Both the position numbers and the translations under genes were made by a program. DNA of 64,000 bases. It comes from a candidate division TM6 bacterium SOIL31. GTDB taxonomy: Bacteria > Babelota > Babeliae > Babelales > Vermiphilaceae. The stretch's first letter is position 1, and each line of letters opens with the position of its first letter. The notes beneath the pieces are model-generated. The model made no database searches. It was not told the origin of the DNA and saw nothing but the letters and a program-made list of their open reading frames with translations. Of the stretch, positions 53,336 through 61,935 are shown piece by piece. The stretch spans positions 62,001 to 126,000 of the forward strand of contig LDIY01000007.1 in the NCBI GenBank assembly GCA_001468865.1, read 5' to 3'.

Positions 53336-53359
53336 GAGGCTGGTTTTTACACCAGCCTC
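53336..53359. terminator. Bidirectional terminator
   Basis: GAGGCTGGT (53336-53344) pairs with ACCAGCCTC (53351-53359) with a six-base loop between converging genes. Confidence 0.88.
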
Positions 53360-53383
53360 TTCTTGTTGTACAAATAAGTTTCC

Positions 53384-53749
53384 TTAGTTTGTACCAATAC
53401 CTTGTTCAGCAGCATATGCATTCATTTCTGCCATGTTTGCTTCTTCAGCTGCTCTATCAGCAGCTGATGGTGTAGCGCGATAGTTTTGGTATTTACCATA
53501 CATATCTTGTGCTTTACCATAATAACCTTGTGCTTGGTTATACGCGCCTTGCGCTTTATCGTAATAACCTTGTAAGCCTTCTGCACCGCCTACTTTGTTG
53601 TAAGCATCTTTAGCAGTAGTATAATATCCTTGAGCTGCGTCTCTTGCAGCTTTTGCTTTCGCTTTTGCTCTTTCAAGGTAGGTTGACGGGGTAACCGTAC
53701 TTACCGCACATAATGCAGCTATCGCTACAATAACTTTAGAAAATTTCAT
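53384..53749 (-). CDS. Exported YYxKAQ-repeat protein
   Basis: AAAGGAGTTTCTT precedes the ATG at 53749; 121 residues. Signal peptide (VIVAIAALCAVSTVTPST) nearly identical to that of the 53953 product. The mature part is Ala/Tyr/Lys-rich with short imperfect repeats such as GYYTTAKDAYNK, GYYDKAQGAYNQ, GYYGKAQDMYGK, about 12 residues each, expected to form an amphipathic helical rod or coat. No family recognised. Confidence 0.75.
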   Translation of the reverse strand: MKFSKVIVAIAALCAVSTVTPSTYLERAKAKAKAARDAAQGYYTTAKDAYNKVGGAEGLQGYYDKAQGAYNQAQGYYGKAQDMYGKYQNYRATPSAADRAAEEANMAEMNAYAAEQGIGTN

Positions 53750-53848
53750 AAGAAACTCCTTTTTAGTGAGATTATACTCTATTATCACTATTAGTATTGC
53801 ATATTGAATTTAAATAAAACAAGGGTTTATAAGGGTTTTTGTTGAATT
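53750..53848 (-). promoter_or_regulatory. Promoter/leader cassette, copy 1
   Basis: About 100 bp upstream of the YYxKAQ gene match the region upstream of the 53953 gene (54328-54425) over nearly the whole length, including AACCCTTATAAACCCTTG, ACTAATAGTGATAATAGAG and the TATAAT-like box followed by AAAAAGGAGTTT. TATAAT 25-30 bases before the ribosome binding site is a plausible -10. Confidence 0.6.
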
Positions 53849-53894
53849 TTATTCAGATTGTATGTTTTGAGTGGGGGTGGTGGAGGATAAAAAA

Positions 53895-53937
53895 AAAGAC
53901 CAAAGCCACTATCTGGAAGAAAATAGCTTTGATCTTT
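53895..53937 (-). terminator. Terminator of the 53953 gene
   Basis: AAAAGACCAAAGCCACTAT pairs imperfectly with ATAGCTTTGATCTTTT; T-run on the minus-strand exit. Confidence 0.75.
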
Positions 53938-53952
53938 TCAATATATTCTTTT

Positions 53953-54327
53953 TTATCGTAATACTGGATTTTGGAACATCATAAGTCCTAGGAGCTTATC
54001 TGCCTGTGCTAGGTCTGATGCATTAAGTTTCACTATTGTTCGAAGATTACGCAATATCTCATCAGCCATATCCTCTTTTGGTATACCTAATTCCATTGCT
54101 TTCATTAATAAGCCGCCAATAGCATTTCTTCTTTGGTTAGGGTTGGATAATTGTTCTCTGAGAAGGCTGGCATCTTCTCTTGCTGTTTGTTCTAAAGCAT
54201 TTATTGCCATTGAATACTTATAAGGATCATTCGCCACTTGTTCAGATCTTTCTTTGTACGACATTGGCGTAATAGTACTTACTGCGCATAATGCTGCTAA
54301 AGCTACAAAAACGTTAGAAAATTTCAT
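53953..54327 (-). CDS. Exported helical protein of unknown function
   Basis: 124 residues. Its signal peptide (MKFSNVFVALAALCAVSTIT) matches that of the 53384 product, but the mature helical sequence (ALEQTAREDASLLREQLSNP...) is unrelated. It has its own promoter copy and terminator, so it is a single-gene unit. No family recognised. Confidence 0.72.
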   Translation of the reverse strand: MKFSNVFVALAALCAVSTITPMSYKERSEQVANDPYKYSMAINALEQTAREDASLLREQLSNPNQRRNAIGGLLMKAMELGIPKEDMADEILRNLRTIVKLNASDLAQADKLLGLMMFQNPVLR

Positions 54328-54425
54328 AAAAAACTCCTTTTTGGGAAAAACTATACTCTATTATCACTATTAGTGTTGCATATAGTATTTTAATAAAGCA
54401 AGGGTTTATAAGGGTTTTTTGTTTG
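54328..54425 (-). promoter_or_regulatory. Promoter/leader cassette, copy 2
   Basis: Second copy of the ~100-bp leader described at 53750-53848, with TATAGT in place of TATAAT. Identity continues through the ribosome binding site into the signal-peptide codons of the downstream gene. Confidence 0.6.
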
Positions 54426-54469
54426 ATTTATTCAATCTGAAGTGATATTTGTGGTAAAGGGCGTATACC

Positions 54470-54647
54470 AAGCCTACTTCGCTTCCTACTTCGCCCCATC
54501 CTTCACGTAAAGCTTCCATCTCTGCCAAGGCGACGACGGACCCATCGGAGGGCACGGCACAAGGCTACGAAGGACACGGTAAAGCTATGAAGGAGAAAGC
54601 TACGACTTGTGCTCCGAAGCTTTAGCGTAGGAGTAAGGCCACGGGGC
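54470..54647. repeat. Cluster of degenerate GC-rich repeats downstream of the 54648 gene
   Basis: About 180 bp with four or five degenerate copies of the core, on both strands, for example CCTACTTCGCTTCCTACTTCG, TCTGCCAAGGCGACGACGGA, CAAGGCTACGAAGGACACGG, AAAGCTATGAAGGAGAAAGC and CTCCGAAGCTTTAGCGTAGG. It is non-coding and abuts the stop of the exported protein gene. It is the richest intergenic cluster of this repeat in the window. Confidence 0.7.
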
Positions 54648-56291
54648 CTAGTTGGTAAAATAATCTTCTACAATAACCGCTATCTCTCCCTTAATAGCTT
54701 CCATATTTGGATACTTATCAGAGGTCTCGGGCAGTTGGCTAATAAAATACTTAATAATTTCCTCATCATCTGCCTCTGTATGAAAAGTAAAGTAGGAGGA
54801 AATGGCACTTTTAAGTGCTCCGGGTATTATTTGTAAAGTTTCTTTATTAATCCATTGAGGTAATTTCTTCTGGACTTTGGGGGCAGAAACTATTTTAGTT
54901 CTTGGAAGAGGTGTGATTGCAGGAGCGATTGGTTCTTCTGGCTCCGGGAATATTTTTTTAATGATTGTTCTCATTGAACTAATAATATCTTCTTTATTTT
55001 TTAAACCTTGAGGAAGCTGATTGATAAAATAAGTGAGGGTATCTTTTTGCGTAGCATCCTGATTTTTAAAAATATAATTGAGTATCTCTATTTCCAATGT
55101 TTTGGTAATCAATGTGTTGTTATCAGAAAGCCAGATGGGTTTTGATTGTGTAACTTCTGTATCTTCAATCAATTTTTTTGAAGTAATGCTGATTGGTTCA
55201 GCTTGTGGTTTTTTTGGTTGCGGTAGTACGGATTGTATGCCGGGAGTTTTATGTGTAATTGAAGGTTTTTGAATGGGGCTTTGGTCTTCTAGTTTTTGTG
55301 CATTCATAAAAATAATAACTTGGTTTTTAACATCTTCGAGTATTTTGCTGCGTTGAGTTGCATCAATTTTATTTTTTTGTAAAAATTCTCGCATTAATTC
55401 AGTAGCTGTACCAACCAATTCGCCTTGTATGGGAGTTTTATTTTGTGAGGTGAGCGGAGCACCATCAAGCACCAGGCTGAGCGCTTTTTCAAGCCATTCG
55501 GGGTTAAGACTTCCATTCACATAAAAATTATCGATGGGACCCTTTGCGCTTTGTTCTCTAAAGTTATGTAAATCAGCAATGCCGTTTAGTGGTGACTTTT
55601 TTTCAACTAGCTTTAGTCCAGTAGAAGATGGAAGTGCTTCTTCTGCAGAAATTGAAGGTTTGGTAATGATAGATTGTTGTGGTTTTTTTGATTCAGGAAT
55701 TTGCGGTTGTGATTGTGGTTGCTTGCCCTTCGTCATGTCCGCCCCTTCGACGGTGCTCTGGATAAACTCCGCCTCGGCAAAGGAGGAAGCTTTCTCGTCC
55801 TTCGTAGCTTTAGCGGAGTAGGAAGCGGAGTAGGGTTGTCCAGCCAGTTTGGGTTGAGGCTGTGATGGACTAATGGTAGTAAGAATATTTTCGATCTGTT
55901 TTTTGTTGTTAGATAATGCTTGCAGAGCTGTTGCGTTGTCGTTGCTCAATTCTCCATGTAAACTCATTCCTGCTTGCAAGAGACTTTTAGTAAAAATTGG
56001 TGAGAGATTTGCTTTTTTTGTCTCGCTAGTGACAAAGGTAACAAAAGAATCGGTAAGAATACCATCTTCAGTAATAACATCGTTGGATCTCATTGTGCGT
56101 ATATCATCGAGCAGTTGTTTATATGTTTTTGCAGGAAGTTTTGCAGCCGCTTTTTGATATATTTCATTTTTTTGTGGCAAGGCCGGAGCGGTAGAAATAG
56201 TTGTTGCTTTTCTTTTTTTGGCAATAAGGGAATTCGTGGAAAAGAAAATGGTAAATAGAAGGATATTGATAAAGGGGCTGAAGGATTTCAT
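54648..56291 (-). CDS. Exported multi-repeat protein with a GC-rich repeat insertion
   Basis: AAAGGTAAAATTT precedes the ATG at 56291; 547 residues. Signal peptide (NILLFTIFFSTNSLIAKK), then an N-terminal domain (about 55-142) homologous to those of the next two genes (TMRSNDVITEDGILTDSF). Residues about 151-191 (SASYSAKATKDEKASSFAEA...) are encoded by the dispersed repeat. The rest holds three copies of a helical module at about 256-332, 383-449 and 476-547 (for example FYVNGSLNPEWLEKALSLVL and YFISQLPETSDKYP). Function unknown; the design suggests a surface or periplasmic binding protein. Confidence 0.75.
   Translation of the reverse strand: MKSFSPFINILLFTIFFSTNSLIAKKRKATTISTAPALPQKNEIYQKAAAKLPAKTYKQLLDDIRTMRSNDVITEDGILTDSFVTFVTSETKKANLSPIFTKSLLQAGMSLHGELSNDNATALQALSNNKKQIENILTTISPSQPQPKLAGQPYSASYSAKATKDEKASSFAEAEFIQSTVEGADMTKGKQPQSQPQIPESKKPQQSIITKPSISAEEALPSSTGLKLVEKKSPLNGIADLHNFREQSAKGPIDNFYVNGSLNPEWLEKALSLVLDGAPLTSQNKTPIQGELVGTATELMREFLQKNKIDATQRSKILEDVKNQVIIFMNAQKLEDQSPIQKPSITHKTPGIQSVLPQPKKPQAEPISITSKKLIEDTEVTQSKPIWLSDNNTLITKTLEIEILNYIFKNQDATQKDTLTYFINQLPQGLKNKEDIISSMRTIIKKIFPEPEEPIAPAITPLPRTKIVSAPKVQKKLPQWINKETLQIIPGALKSAISSYFTFHTEADDEEIIKYFISQLPETSDKYPNMEAIKGEIAVIVEDYFTN
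55722..55841 (-). repeat. Dispersed GC-rich repeat inserted in frame in the 54648 gene
   Basis: About 120 bp (40 codons) with TCCTTTGCCGAGGCGGAGTT and TCCTACTCCGCTAAAGCTAC type units in gene sense. It encodes a Ser/Ala/Lys-rich stretch in a linker between two domains. Size and palindromic tendency match the intergenic copies. Confidence 0.72.
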
Positions 56292-56403
56292 AAATTTTAC
56301 CTTTGTTAGGTAGTCGAATTTCTTTAGCCTTAATTTTTGCATAAATAAATGGAGAAGGGCAATGGTTTACTGGGTAAGCAATTAAGAAGATATGTTTATT
56401 AAA

Positions 56404-56440
56404 AAAAGAGATCATCGTTAAAAACACGATGATCTCTTTT
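56404..56440. terminator. Terminator of the 56473 gene
   Basis: AAAAGAGATCATCG (56404-56417) pairs with CGATGATCTCTTTT (56427-56440); A and T tracts at both ends. Confidence 0.92.
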
Positions 56441-56472
56441 TTTTTAAATTATATTAATTTAATTATTATTAA

Positions 56473-57297
56473 TTACCAGACTTCATTAACAACTTTTTCT
56501 ATAAATGAATCTAGTCCTGGAAGCGCATATTTTTTGCTAAATTCAGGATTTGTTATTATCGCTTCGTGTAGCATCGTTGCTAAAATCATGGGATCCAAGG
56601 TCGGATTTGTTTTTTTGAGTTGTTCTACTAATTTTGCAATCGTATATGATTGATAATTATTTTTTGGAACAATTAAATCTTTTTTCAAGTCTCTTGTGTT
56701 ACGGGAAACTAATTCTTCTATTCGATCCTTTATGCGCAACATGGCAGTGTCAACTTTTCTTGTTGGCATAGGAAGAGTGGTCTCAGTAGTTTCTTCTATT
56801 ATTCTTGGTTTTCTCACGGGCATAGGAAGATCAGTTACAGTAGTTTCTACCGTTCTTCCTTCCCAATCTGGACCCGTTTCTGCTCCGCGCATTGATGTCA
56901 TAATTCCATCAATTCTTTCACCCGCATAGACAAATGTTTGGATATCTTGATCATTATTACCGGTTAAAGGAAGATAAAGACATCTGCCCGCATTCATTAG
57001 TGCTCTCATAAATTTTGGTTCAAGGCCTGAGAATTTTACAAAATTTTCAAAATAATCCGTAAAAACCCCATCAGCAGCAATTACTTTATTTGCTGGCATT
57101 TTTCTGACTTCTGCAAAATAATATGAAAAAGGTCGTTCTGCTACATCTGCAGCAGGAGCTTGTTGAGCAGTTGATGCTGCGGAAGATGATGCAGCTTTTC
57201 CTCTTGCAGGAGCCGCGGCACCTCTTTTTTTTGCTGAGACGGCGCCTATTGCGCATAGGGCTACAATGAATAAGGTACTTTTGAGCAATTTCATCAT
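56473..57297 (-). CDS. Exported protein sharing the N-terminal domain family
   Basis: 274 residues; signal peptide (LLKSTLFIVALCAIGAVSA) and a basic Ala/Ser-rich spacer, then the shared domain (about 58-135: FAEVRKMPANKVIAADGVFT, KFMRALMNAGRCLYLPLTGN, GERIDGIMTSM). A Pro/Thr linker repeats LPMPVRK/LPMPTRK. The C-terminal helical part (YQSYTIAKLVEQLKKTNPTL...) resembles the helical module of the 54648 product. Function unknown; sits in a codirectional group of such genes. Confidence 0.75.
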   Translation of the reverse strand: MMKLLKSTLFIVALCAIGAVSAKKRGAAAPARGKAASSSAASTAQQAPAADVAERPFSYYFAEVRKMPANKVIAADGVFTDYFENFVKFSGLEPKFMRALMNAGRCLYLPLTGNNDQDIQTFVYAGERIDGIMTSMRGAETGPDWEGRTVETTVTDLPMPVRKPRIIEETTETTLPMPTRKVDTAMLRIKDRIEELVSRNTRDLKKDLIVPKNNYQSYTIAKLVEQLKKTNPTLDPMILATMLHEAIITNPEFSKKYALPGLDSFIEKVVNEVW

Positions 57298-57348
57298 TAT
57301 TTCCTTTTTTTAATTATTAGGTCTGGTGAAAAAATTATTTCTCAATAA

Positions 57349-57720
57349 TTACCAATTTGATGCGTTGGCAATTTGTTGGTTAATACTATTTATAATTCCA
57401 AGATCATCAGCGTCATTACCAGTAAGTTTTACGTATTTGGCAGCGGCTGCTCCCAAAATCATTTCCAAGGCCTCAGATCCCATTCCTGCTGCTTTTACGT
57501 CAGCCATCATTTTGTCAATATAACTATTATCGAATAAGTTTTGATTGTTTAAAGGATTGGTTCGCAGCGCATTTTCGCGCAGTTGTTTAAGTGTGGATCC
57601 TTGTGTTTTCGGAGCTTGTTGTGTTTGAGCTGCTGCACTTCCGCGTCTTTTTGCTTTTGCGTCTGCAGATCCTACAGCAAAGAGAAGAGTTATGCAAAGC
57701 ATTTTATTGATAAACTTCAT
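57349..57720 (-). CDS. Small exported protein of the same N-terminal domain family
   Basis: 123 residues; signal peptide (NKMLCITLLFAVGSADAKA), the same KRRG-Ala/Gln spacer as the previous gene, then a minimal version of the shared domain (FDNSYIDKMMADVKAAGMGS, AAKYVKLTGNDADDLGIINS). It shows that the domain can stand alone. 51 bp upstream of the 56473 gene, same direction. Confidence 0.72.
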   Translation of the reverse strand: MKFINKMLCITLLFAVGSADAKAKRRGSAAAQTQQAPKTQGSTLKQLRENALRTNPLNNQNLFDNSYIDKMMADVKAAGMGSEALEMILGAAAAKYVKLTGNDADDLGIINSINQQIANASNW

Positions 57721-57846
57721 ATGAAGACCCTTTTTGTATATGAAAAACGTTCAATATATTACTGTCCCCATTTTTGCATACGCAATTTTATAATAGCAAT
57801 GCTTTAATGAACTTTATTGCGTATTATGCTTTAACAGAGCTGATTT

Positions 57847-60800
57847 CTACCCGCGCAACCATTTTTGTATAGAATTGATAATATTGGTGGTAAACGATTT
57901 TATTTTTTTACCAAGCGATGGTTCTGTTGATGATTTTGGCTTTTTTGTTTCAATCAATGTTGTATCAGTTGCCTTAGGTTCTTCCGGAGCTGAAGCTGTT
58001 GTTCTGTGCGATTTATTCAATTGCTTAAAAATGAGATGTTTGATGAAATCGCTATTTTCTGTGAGCCATCTTCTTTTTGTTACGCGGGGAGGTATAAGAT
58101 CTGCGGTTTGTTGAAGAGGAGTTTCAAGAAGATTTACATCCTCAGCTTGTATTTTTTTAGGTGCATGCGTTTCTGGTAAACGTTGTTGAGGTTGCTCACC
58201 ATAGACTATATGTTCGGGTGGAGTTGGCATTTCATAACTGGTATAACCACCAGATGACGACGTTGGATATGAGGGAGTAGTTGATGAAGGGCTATACGGA
58301 GTTCTTCCTGAAGGACTTCCTGCAAAATGAGGCGGTCTTTGGCTTTGCACGGTATGAGTTGTATAAGGAGTGCCGTGTAATTCAAAGCCTTGCACGGGAG
58401 TGCTGATTCCTGCTTGCAAAGTGGTTGGCGTGGAAATTTCGATAGCAGATGTTTGGGGTGATACATATTCTTCAACAGGTTCTGTTTGCAATTGTTCGCG
58501 TGTTTTTCTGGAAATAGGTGGTATTGGTTTTTCAATTGGTTCAATGGGTTCAGTTGGTTCAATTTTTTTAATTGGCGTTTCTTTTTCTCGTTCGCGGCTT
58601 GCGCGCGGTTTTTGTGGAGGTATAGGGATTTCTAATTCTGCTTGTTCCGGGCTTTCAGGCAATAGTGGCTGTTGTTTTTCTTCTTTTTCTTTTTCATCGT
58701 CACCGTCATCTCCGCCTTGAGGTAATTCAAATTGCTCGGCATATTTTTTTGCTAATTCTTCTCGTTCTCTTCTTTCTTCTCGTGCAATATCTTCTAGTAT
58801 TTGATCAGTGTTTCTTTTTAGTTCTGTTTTTTGTTTTTCTATTTTTTCAAGCTGATTTTGTTCTAATTCTTGTAAGTTTTGGCGTGCTTCAGCTTCTTGT
58901 TTTTGTACATCTCTAATGATCTCATCTTGTTTTTGAATATTTTGTTCGATAGTTTTTTCTACTTTTACTAATGTATTTCGTGGCGCAGCAGCTTCTTGTA
59001 AGGCTTTTTCTGCATCTTTTTGAACCTGTTCTTGACGTGCGAGCTCTTCAAGAGCTTTCTTTTGCTGAATTTCCAGCTCATCTTTTTGTTGTTGTACTTC
59101 AAGGTTTACTTTATCTTGCTGTGCTTGCGTTAGCTCTTTTTTAGCCTCTGTTGTTTGCAAATCCAATTGTTTTTCTTGGAGAGCGAGATCTTCTATTGTT
59201 TGTTTTGTGGACGCTATATCCTCTTGGGTTTCTTTTAGATTTTTTTCTTTTGATTGGATATCTCTATCAATCAATTCAAGATCTGCTTTTATTTGAGTCC
59301 TTTCTATCTCTGCTTGCAATTTTTCAGCTTCTGCCTTATTTATTTGTTCTTGAATTTGCTGCATTTCTAAAAGATTTTTGTTCTTTTCTTCTTGCTCGGC
59401 TTTTTCTTGTACTCTCAACCCTTCTAATTCTTTAAGTCGCTGTTCTTCTGCGTTTTTGAAAGCTACATCTTCAACTTCTTGAGCAGCTTGTGCCTGTGCT
59501 TTCAATTGTTCCAATTGTTGTAGGCGTTGTGTTTCTACAATTTCTTGGTATTCTTTGGTTGCTTGTTCTGCATCCAATTTGGCTTGTTGAAGACGCTGTT
59601 GCGCTTCCACTCGTTTTATCTGTGCTTCACGGTGTGTTTGTTCTGCTTCTTCCGGATTTTCTAAGTTCGCTTCTTTTACTTTGAATTGTTCGGCCAGTTG
59701 TTGTTTTTTTGTTTCAAGACGAGCCTTTGCTCTTTCAAGTTCTTCACGCTCTTGCTCGGTAGAAGTTTTCAGCTCGGTTTCAAGCTGGGTGATCTCTGTT
59801 TCATATTTTTTATTAATTTCAGCAAAGGCGTTGTCCTTTTGTTGTTCTATTTGATTAATCTCATTATCAATTGACTGTATTTGTTGTTTTATTTCAGCAA
59901 TTTCATTTTCGCTATTTTTAATATCGGCTTGCCATTCTGCTTCGACTTCTTCTTTCAGCATTTGTTCTTTTTTTGTTTCCAATTCTTTAACTTTAGCTTG
60001 TTCTCGAATTTCAAGATTTGCTCGTATTCTTTTCATCGCCTTTTCTTGATCTTGCAATTTTGCTATTTCCGTTTCGAGTTTGTTTTGTTGTGTGATAATG
60101 TTCTCTCTCTCTTGTTTTTTAACTTCAACTTCTTTGGATAATTCTTTTAATTCTGCTTGTTGACTTGCTTCATTCTTTTGGATGCTTTGTAATTTTGCTT
60201 TGGCTTCTTCATGTTTTTCCATTGCCGCAATTTGTTTATCAAGTGCGGTTTCTAATCTTCTTCTTAAGGTGACTTCTTCTGTTTTTGCTGCTTCTAAAGC
60301 TTGTTGCGCTTTTTTCTGTTGCTGCGCATCTTTCATATTTTCTGTTTGAGTTTTGACTTCTTCGACTGCCGCTTCTAATTTTTTTGTTATTTTTTCTACT
60401 TTTTCCGTGGTTTTTTTTACATTTTCTTCTTGTTGTTTCAAATCTAATCGGGCTTTTTTCAGTTCTTGTTCTTTTGATTCATCAAGTCGTTTGCGTTCAG
60501 CAAGTTCTGTGGTGATTTTAAGCGTTTTAGCATCTTCTACCTTTTTTTCAATTCTTTGTAATAGCTCCAATTTTCTAGATGGGCCCGTCCAAAAGTCTTT
60601 CATAACAGAAGCAATTTCTTGTTGATACTGTGCTATAGCTTCGGGAGTAAGTCCGCTTGTTTCGATGGTAGTTGATAATGCTTTGCTGGCTTTCTCTGGC
60701 GTAATATCGGCGCGTTGTATGATGATTGGCTCTTTTTCTATAACAGGTGGTTCAAGTTCTGCTTGCTTTGTTGGAGCTTTAGTAGGTTCTGGCGTTTCTG

Positions 60801-61935
60801 TAAGCTGCGTTTCTGGAGAAGGTATCGGTTCAATTACTTTTTCGGGTATTTCAATTTCTGATGTAGCAATTGGTTTTAATGGTTGCGGAAATTTAGGCTT
60901 TCCCCATTGAAAAAGTTTAGCTTGTTGCTCTGAGCTTAATGGTTTAAGGGTGAATGGTTGATTCGCTTGAAGTGTTTCTATAGTTGCTACAGTAGGTTGT
61001 TGTGGTTCTAGGGTAGCAGGACTTATTTCAGCAGGAACAGTGGGGATGGGTTCTATCGTTACTGACGGTGCTTGAAGAGCTTCTGTTTGTTGAGTGAGAG
61101 TTTCTATTGTATTTTGAAGCTCTTGAGCTGCTTTAGCATCTTGTATTTTTCGCATAGTACTGAAAGCTTTGGGTGGTATATTTGGTTGTGAGCCGTGTTC
61201 GTGTAACTCTTCAATATTTTCGCCTTCAGGATAAATAAGTTCAGGATGTGGGGCTGCTTCTATTAATCTTACCATATAAATAAGGGCTTCCGGAGTAAAA
61301 ATACACTCAAAAAGAGTGGTATTTCCTACGTTATATGAATAAGGGATATAATTTTCTGATTCTCCTTCTGCAATAGTACAGAGATTTCTTATATAACGGA
61401 TTGAATTTTTGGCTTGATAATATACTATGCCAATAGCAAAGCTTTCTTTTTGGGCAAGGTCAATCCCTGTTTGGAATGCAACTTCTCTCTCTTCTGGAAA
61501 TTTACTTGTATTAAAACTATCCGCAATATAGCTGGCAGGATATTCACTTTCTCGGAGGGATTGGCGGCGTTTCTTAATATCCTGCAGGGAAAGATCTTTT
61601 CTCTTGTGTTCAAATAAAGAATTTCTCGCATGGCCTCCAAAATGGGGACGTATAGTAACGCTCGGTGCTGAAGAAACTGTTTGAGATCCTCGGGCAGAAA
61701 TGGTAGATCCTCCGGACGACCGTTCAGAGGATTTTTCCTGTTTTATATCCAGTTTAGGAGCGGGAAGTTCGCGAAAAGGGTTTTGCTGCGGTCGGATTTG
61801 AGGACGTCGCTTTATTCCTTCTTTTACAAATTGTCCAACTCCTCTTGATGCGCCAAAAGCCTGAGCATGCAATAACATTGCAAGAGCGTAGATTGCAAAC
61901 TTGATTATGTTTTTTGTCATAGCATTGCCACTCAT
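57847..61935 (-). CDS. Very large exported coiled-coil protein
   Basis: 1,362 residues from the ATG at 61935 (the longer GTG at 61947 abuts its own GAGGGG site and is unlikely; ATG 61920 is possible). Signal peptide (NIIKFAIYALAMLLHAQAFG). Residues about 130-240 form a compact domain; 245-460 is Pro/Thr/Glu-rich; about 475-1065 is a near-continuous Glu/Gln/Lys/Leu coiled coil; 1085-1270 is Pro/Ser/Thr/Tyr-rich with SSSTTPSYPTSSSGG; the end is basic. The shape suggests a fibrous surface or tether protein. No family recognised. Confidence 0.8.
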   Translation of the reverse strand: MSGNAMTKNIIKFAIYALAMLLHAQAFGASRGVGQFVKEGIKRRPQIRPQQNPFRELPAPKLDIKQEKSSERSSGGSTISARGSQTVSSAPSVTIRPHFGGHARNSLFEHKRKDLSLQDIKKRRQSLRESEYPASYIADSFNTSKFPEEREVAFQTGIDLAQKESFAIGIVYYQAKNSIRYIRNLCTIAEGESENYIPYSYNVGNTTLFECIFTPEALIYMVRLIEAAPHPELIYPEGENIEELHEHGSQPNIPPKAFSTMRKIQDAKAAQELQNTIETLTQQTEALQAPSVTIEPIPTVPAEISPATLEPQQPTVATIETLQANQPFTLKPLSSEQQAKLFQWGKPKFPQPLKPIATSEIEIPEKVIEPIPSPETQLTETPEPTKAPTKQAELEPPVIEKEPIIIQRADITPEKASKALSTTIETSGLTPEAIAQYQQEIASVMKDFWTGPSRKLELLQRIEKKVEDAKTLKITTELAERKRLDESKEQELKKARLDLKQQEENVKKTTEKVEKITKKLEAAVEEVKTQTENMKDAQQQKKAQQALEAAKTEEVTLRRRLETALDKQIAAMEKHEEAKAKLQSIQKNEASQQAELKELSKEVEVKKQERENIITQQNKLETEIAKLQDQEKAMKRIRANLEIREQAKVKELETKKEQMLKEEVEAEWQADIKNSENEIAEIKQQIQSIDNEINQIEQQKDNAFAEINKKYETEITQLETELKTSTEQEREELERAKARLETKKQQLAEQFKVKEANLENPEEAEQTHREAQIKRVEAQQRLQQAKLDAEQATKEYQEIVETQRLQQLEQLKAQAQAAQEVEDVAFKNAEEQRLKELEGLRVQEKAEQEEKNKNLLEMQQIQEQINKAEAEKLQAEIERTQIKADLELIDRDIQSKEKNLKETQEDIASTKQTIEDLALQEKQLDLQTTEAKKELTQAQQDKVNLEVQQQKDELEIQQKKALEELARQEQVQKDAEKALQEAAAPRNTLVKVEKTIEQNIQKQDEIIRDVQKQEAEARQNLQELEQNQLEKIEKQKTELKRNTDQILEDIAREERREREELAKKYAEQFELPQGGDDGDDEKEKEEKQQPLLPESPEQAELEIPIPPQKPRASREREKETPIKKIEPTEPIEPIEKPIPPISRKTREQLQTEPVEEYVSPQTSAIEISTPTTLQAGISTPVQGFELHGTPYTTHTVQSQRPPHFAGSPSGRTPYSPSSTTPSYPTSSSGGYTSYEMPTPPEHIVYGEQPQQRLPETHAPKKIQAEDVNLLETPLQQTADLIPPRVTKRRWLTENSDFIKHLIFKQLNKSHRTTASAPEEPKATDTTLIETKKPKSSTEPSLGKKIKSFTTNIINSIQKWLRG

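Noticed and set aside
57875..60910. Several plus-strand ORFs opposite the coiled-coil gene
   Set aside because: All are shadows with hydrophobic Leu/Phe/Ser bias created by the complement of Glu/Lys/Gln codons.
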